Assembly (NCBI GenBank): GCA_943788935.1
Contig: CALSSE010000003.1
Span: 62,001 to 126,000 of the forward strand
Length of the DNA: 64,000 bases
Source: an uncultured bacterium
GTDB lineage: Bacteria > Myxococcota_A > Bradymonadia > UBA7976 > VGTA01
Reading direction: 5' to 3'
The position numbers and the translations under genes were made by a program. The notes below the pieces were generated by a model, which was not told the origin of the DNA, ran no database searches, and saw nothing but the letters and a program-made list of their open reading frames with translations. This document shows, one piece after another, positions 62,037 through 64,000 of the stretch; positions within the stretch are counted from its first letter, which is position 1; the number at the start of each line of letters is the position of its first letter.

Positions 62037-62483
62037 TTACTCTTCGCGGATTACCTCTACATTGAGGTCGACATGAACGTCACGGTGCAAGCGGAGCTTG
62101 ATCTTGTGAGAGCCAAGAGTCTTAAGATTCTCATCCATGATGATCTGACGACGCTCGACGTTGAAACCCTTCTCATTGAGGAGGGCCTCGACATCCATAT
62201 TAGTGACAGAGCCAAAGAGCTTGTCGCCCTCGCCTGCAGCTTTTTTAACGACAAGTCCAAAGCCGCGGAACTTCTCTGAGAGATGCTCAGCAGCAGCGCG
62301 AGTCTTTTGGAGTTTGGCTTCGATAATACGCTTCTCATGCTCGAGGCGATTCAACTGACGAGCGTCAGCGTGAACAGCTAAACCTTGAGGGAAGAGAAAG
62401 TTACGAGCGTAGCCAGCTTTAACGTTGACGACCTCACCCACATAGCCGAGGTGGCGAACATCTTCTCTTAAGATGACCTGCAT
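62037..62483 (-). CDS. rplI: Ribosomal protein bL9
   Basis: A 148-residue large-subunit protein that binds 23S rRNA and helps keep the reading frame. N-terminal signature MQVILREDVRHLGYVGEVVN, then VKAGYARNFLFPQGLAVHAD; a long connecting helix (RLEHEKRIIEAKLQKTRAAA) and a C-terminal globular domain with TNMDVEALLNEKG. Very strong Shine-Dalgarno AAGGAGGAG before ATG at 62483. Confidence 0.97.
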   Translation of the reverse strand: MQVILREDVRHLGYVGEVVNVKAGYARNFLFPQGLAVHADARQLNRLEHEKRIIEAKLQKTRAAAEHLSEKFRGFGLVVKKAAGEGDKLFGSVTNMDVEALLNEKGFNVERRQIIMDENLKTLGSHKIKLRLHRDVHVDLNVEVIREE

Positions 62484-62493
62484 GTTCTCCTCC

Positions 62494-62736
62494 TTATTGG
62501 TTAATCGTGGTGAAAGGCATGAGCGCGATCATACGAGCGCGCTTGATCGCCTGTGTGATCTTGCGCTGGTTCTTAGCGCAAAGGCCGCTCACGCGACGAG
62601 GAACAATCTTGCCTCGCTCGGTGATAAAGTACTTGAGTACACTTGGATCTTTATAGTCGATCACGAGGCTCTTATCAGCGAGGAAACGGTCAACTTTACG
62701 GCGTGGGCCGCGACGACGCATACGGTTACGGTTCAT
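62494..62736 (-). CDS. rpsR: Ribosomal protein bS18
   Basis: An 80-residue small-subunit protein with the family core [20 protein letters not shown] and [20 protein letters not shown], preceded by a basic N-terminus ([18 protein letters not shown]). It pairs with bS6 on the ribosomal platform. Overlaps the rpsF end by four bases (ATGA). Confidence 0.97.
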   Translation of the reverse strand: MNRNRMRRRGPRRKVDRFLADKSLVIDYKDPSVLKYFITERGKIVPRRVSGLCAKNQRKITQAIKRARMIALMPFTTINQ

Positions 62737-63116
62737 TGGGCGCTCTCCTCTGTGGTCTCAGGCTCAGCGGTGACGCCGAGCGCAGAGCTAGAAGTAGGAT
62801 CAAAATCATCAAGTCGGATGTGCATGAATCGGATACATGCATCGCTGAGACGAAGGATGCGCTCTACTTCTTCGATCGCTCCTGGCTCAGTTTGATAGAC
62901 GACATACATGTAAACCGCTTTTTGATAAGTGTTTACACCTTTTTTGATCTCATAGGCGAGGCGTCGCTTGCCCCAAGACTCTTCTTTGAGTGCTGAGCCA
63001 TTAAAATCACCAATGATTGTGCTTATTCGAGCCTGTAACTTCGTGGTCTCATCTTCTGTGACATCACGATGTAGCAGGTAAATCAGCTCATAAATACGCT
63101 TTTTTACTGTGGACAT
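62733..63116 (-). CDS. rpsF: Ribosomal protein bS6
   Basis: A 127-residue small-subunit protein. The pattern [20 protein letters not shown], then [20 protein letters not shown] and a tail ([20 protein letters not shown]) fit bS6. AGGGAGA precedes ATG 63116. It is the first gene of rpsF-rpsR-rplI. Confidence 0.96.
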   Translation of the reverse strand: MSTVKKRIYELIYLLHRDVTEDETTKLQARISTIIGDFNGSALKEESWGKRRLAYEIKKGVNTYQKAVYMYVVYQTEPGAIEEVERILRLSDACIRFMHIRLDDFDPTSSSALGVTAEPETTEESAQ

Positions 63117-63192
63117 CTTGTCTCCCTTCGGGTTGTCAGCCCGCCTCAGAGGTCCGAGAGACGAGCAGGGAGGTTAAACAAATAGAGGCCGA

Positions 63193-63221
63193 TAGGTAGG
63201 CCTTTCAAGTGACTTTGTCAA
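63193..63221 (-). promoter_or_regulatory. Candidate promoter of rpsF-rpsR-rplI
   Basis: Minus-strand -35 TTGACA (63216-63221) and a 17-base spacer to a poor -10 TACCTA (63193-63198), about 77 bases before rpsF. Confidence 0.4.
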
Positions 63222-63285
63222 CAACCCACTTCTAATTTATGTATCTTTTGCTGTGAGCCCTATATTTAAGGAGAGATTGACCACT

Positions 63286-63966
63286 ATGTTTTTTCGTTCA
63301 TCAACACCACACCTCGTCCCCCTCATAGATCCTACAAAAGCCCTATCAGGACGAGAAGAGTCTATCTCTCCCGGAGACCAACACTTGGTCTTCGAGGCAC
63401 CCTTTAGTCATTATGACTGCAACCGCCCCCCCTCATCCTCATTAGAGCGAATCATTATAGGCATGGGCTGTTTTTGGGGAGCAGAGAGACTTTTTTGGCA
63501 ACGCAAAGGGGTAGTCTTTACCTCGGTAGGCTACGCTGGCGGATTCACGCCGAACCCTAACTATGAAGAGGTTTGCTCAGGTCTCACTGGTCACAGCGAA
63601 GTCGTTCAAATCGACTTCAATCCACAAGAAATATCACTCAGAGAGATCTTAAAATGTTTTTGGGAGCGTCATGATCCTACTCAAGGAATGAGACAAGGCA
63701 ACGATATAGGAACTCAATACCGCTCAGTCATCTATTTCACAGAGGCATCTCAAGAATCGATAATCTCTGACACTCGGCGCGCCTTCACTGACGCCCTACA
63801 GAGGGAAGAGGGATCACAGGCGATGGGCTCCGTTATCACCACCGAAATCTCGGCGCTAGCTCATTATTACTATGCCGAAGCCTATCATCAGCAATATCTT
63901 CATCGAAACCCCAACGGCTACTGTGGCCTCAAGGGGACTGGCGCAGTGTGCATCATCACTTCATAG
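63286..63966 (+). CDS. msrA: Peptide methionine-S-sulfoxide reductase MsrA
   Basis: A 226-residue repair enzyme that reduces the S-epimer of methionine sulfoxide. The catalytic cysteine is in IIGMGCFWGAERLFW (Cys62 from this start), followed by FTSVGYAGGFTPNPNYEEVC, VQIDFNPQEISLREILKCFW, HDPTQGMRQGNDIGTQYRS and HHYY-type HQQYLHRNPNGYCGLKGTGA with the C-terminal resolving cysteines. The sequence fits the longer E. coli-like MsrA group. The ATG at 63286 has AAGGAGAG upstream; an upstream GTG at 63253 would add 11 residues with no support. Single gene, no msrB adjacent in the window. Confidence 0.95.
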   Translation: MFFRSSTPHLVPLIDPTKALSGREESISPGDQHLVFEAPFSHYDCNRPPSSSLERIIIGMGCFWGAERLFWQRKGVVFTSVGYAGGFTPNPNYEEVCSGLTGHSEVVQIDFNPQEISLREILKCFWERHDPTQGMRQGNDIGTQYRSVIYFTEASQESIISDTRRAFTDALQREEGSQAMGSVITTEISALAHYYYAEAYHQQYLHRNPNGYCGLKGTGAVCIITS

Positions 63967-63995
63967 TCTTAGTAGTGTGCATCATCACTTCATAG
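63945..63995 (+). repeat. 22-bp direct repeat at the msrA 3' end
   Basis: AGTGTGCATCATCACTTCATAG occurs at 63945-63966, ending in the msrA stop, and again at 63974-63995, separated by seven bases. A 29-bp period, two copies. Confidence 0.85.
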
Positions 63996-64000
63996 GGTCG

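Noticed and set aside
62057..62358. ORFs inside rplI
   Set aside because: Shadows of the ribosomal protein gene.

Overview
The window is chromosomal DNA of moderate GC content from a Gram-negative bacterium. Outer-membrane and cell-envelope genes (a TonB-dependent receptor, several lipoprotein signals) show the two-membrane envelope. A myxobacterial-type C-terminal domain (MXAN_5187-like), kinase-like giant proteins, EF-hand-rich lipoproteins and duplicated FGE-sulfatase domains point to the former Deltaproteobacteria, probably a Myxococcota/Bradymonadia-type lineage. That placement is an inference from gene content, not from a marker tree. No rRNA, prophage, insertion sequence, integrase or CRISPR array was seen.

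Layout. 1-1 kb: 3' end of a VWA-type gene and a small membrane protein. 1.5-5.9 kb: a tightly packed three-gene operon (DUF5690 transporter-like protein, secreted protein of unknown function, SGNH hydrolase). 5.9-11.1 kb: an iron-uptake operon on the minus strand (imelysin-like lipoprotein, HTTM membrane protein, FecA-like receptor) behind a Fur-box promoter; the receptor gene is frameshifted inside a 12-nt tandem repeat. 11.4-14.5 kb: gpmI and a sodium:solute symporter. 14.6-23.1 kb (minus): smpB, rnpB, a coiled-coil zinc-ribbon protein, tRNA-Ile2(CAU), rpoD, dnaG and an unknown gene. 23.4-35.9 kb: a discoidin/GT-C membrane protein, a carotenoid oxygenase, and two very large exported proteins. 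36-43.4 kb (minus): formyltransferase, metallophosphoesterase, acidic unknown protein, glnS, SprA-like metallopeptidase. 43.5-50.6 kb (minus): two adjacent pseudokinase-like giants. 50.9-53.1 kb: DUF1015, a GroES-like protein and a disordered basic protein. 53.3-58.2 kb: an alanine/sodium symporter with a large inserted sensor-like domain, apaH and two small genes. 58.2-63.1 kb (minus): rpsF-rpsR-rplI, then dnaB and a rhomboid protease. 63.3 kb: msrA.

The most striking general feature is the number of coding tandem repeats whose unit is a multiple of three bases (9, 12, 15, 18, 21, 27, 30 and 36 nt). They sit in linkers of at least nine proteins, including the essential DnaG. One of them, the 12-nt repeat in the TonB receptor, contains an 11-nt unit that throws the gene out of frame, which makes it a candidate on/off switch for iron uptake. 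Other points of interest are the domain inserted near the N-terminus of the AGCS symporter, the pair of degenerate kinases, a 16-bp intergenic tandem repeat family found between convergent genes, and a perfect 15-bp palindrome shared by two promoter regions.
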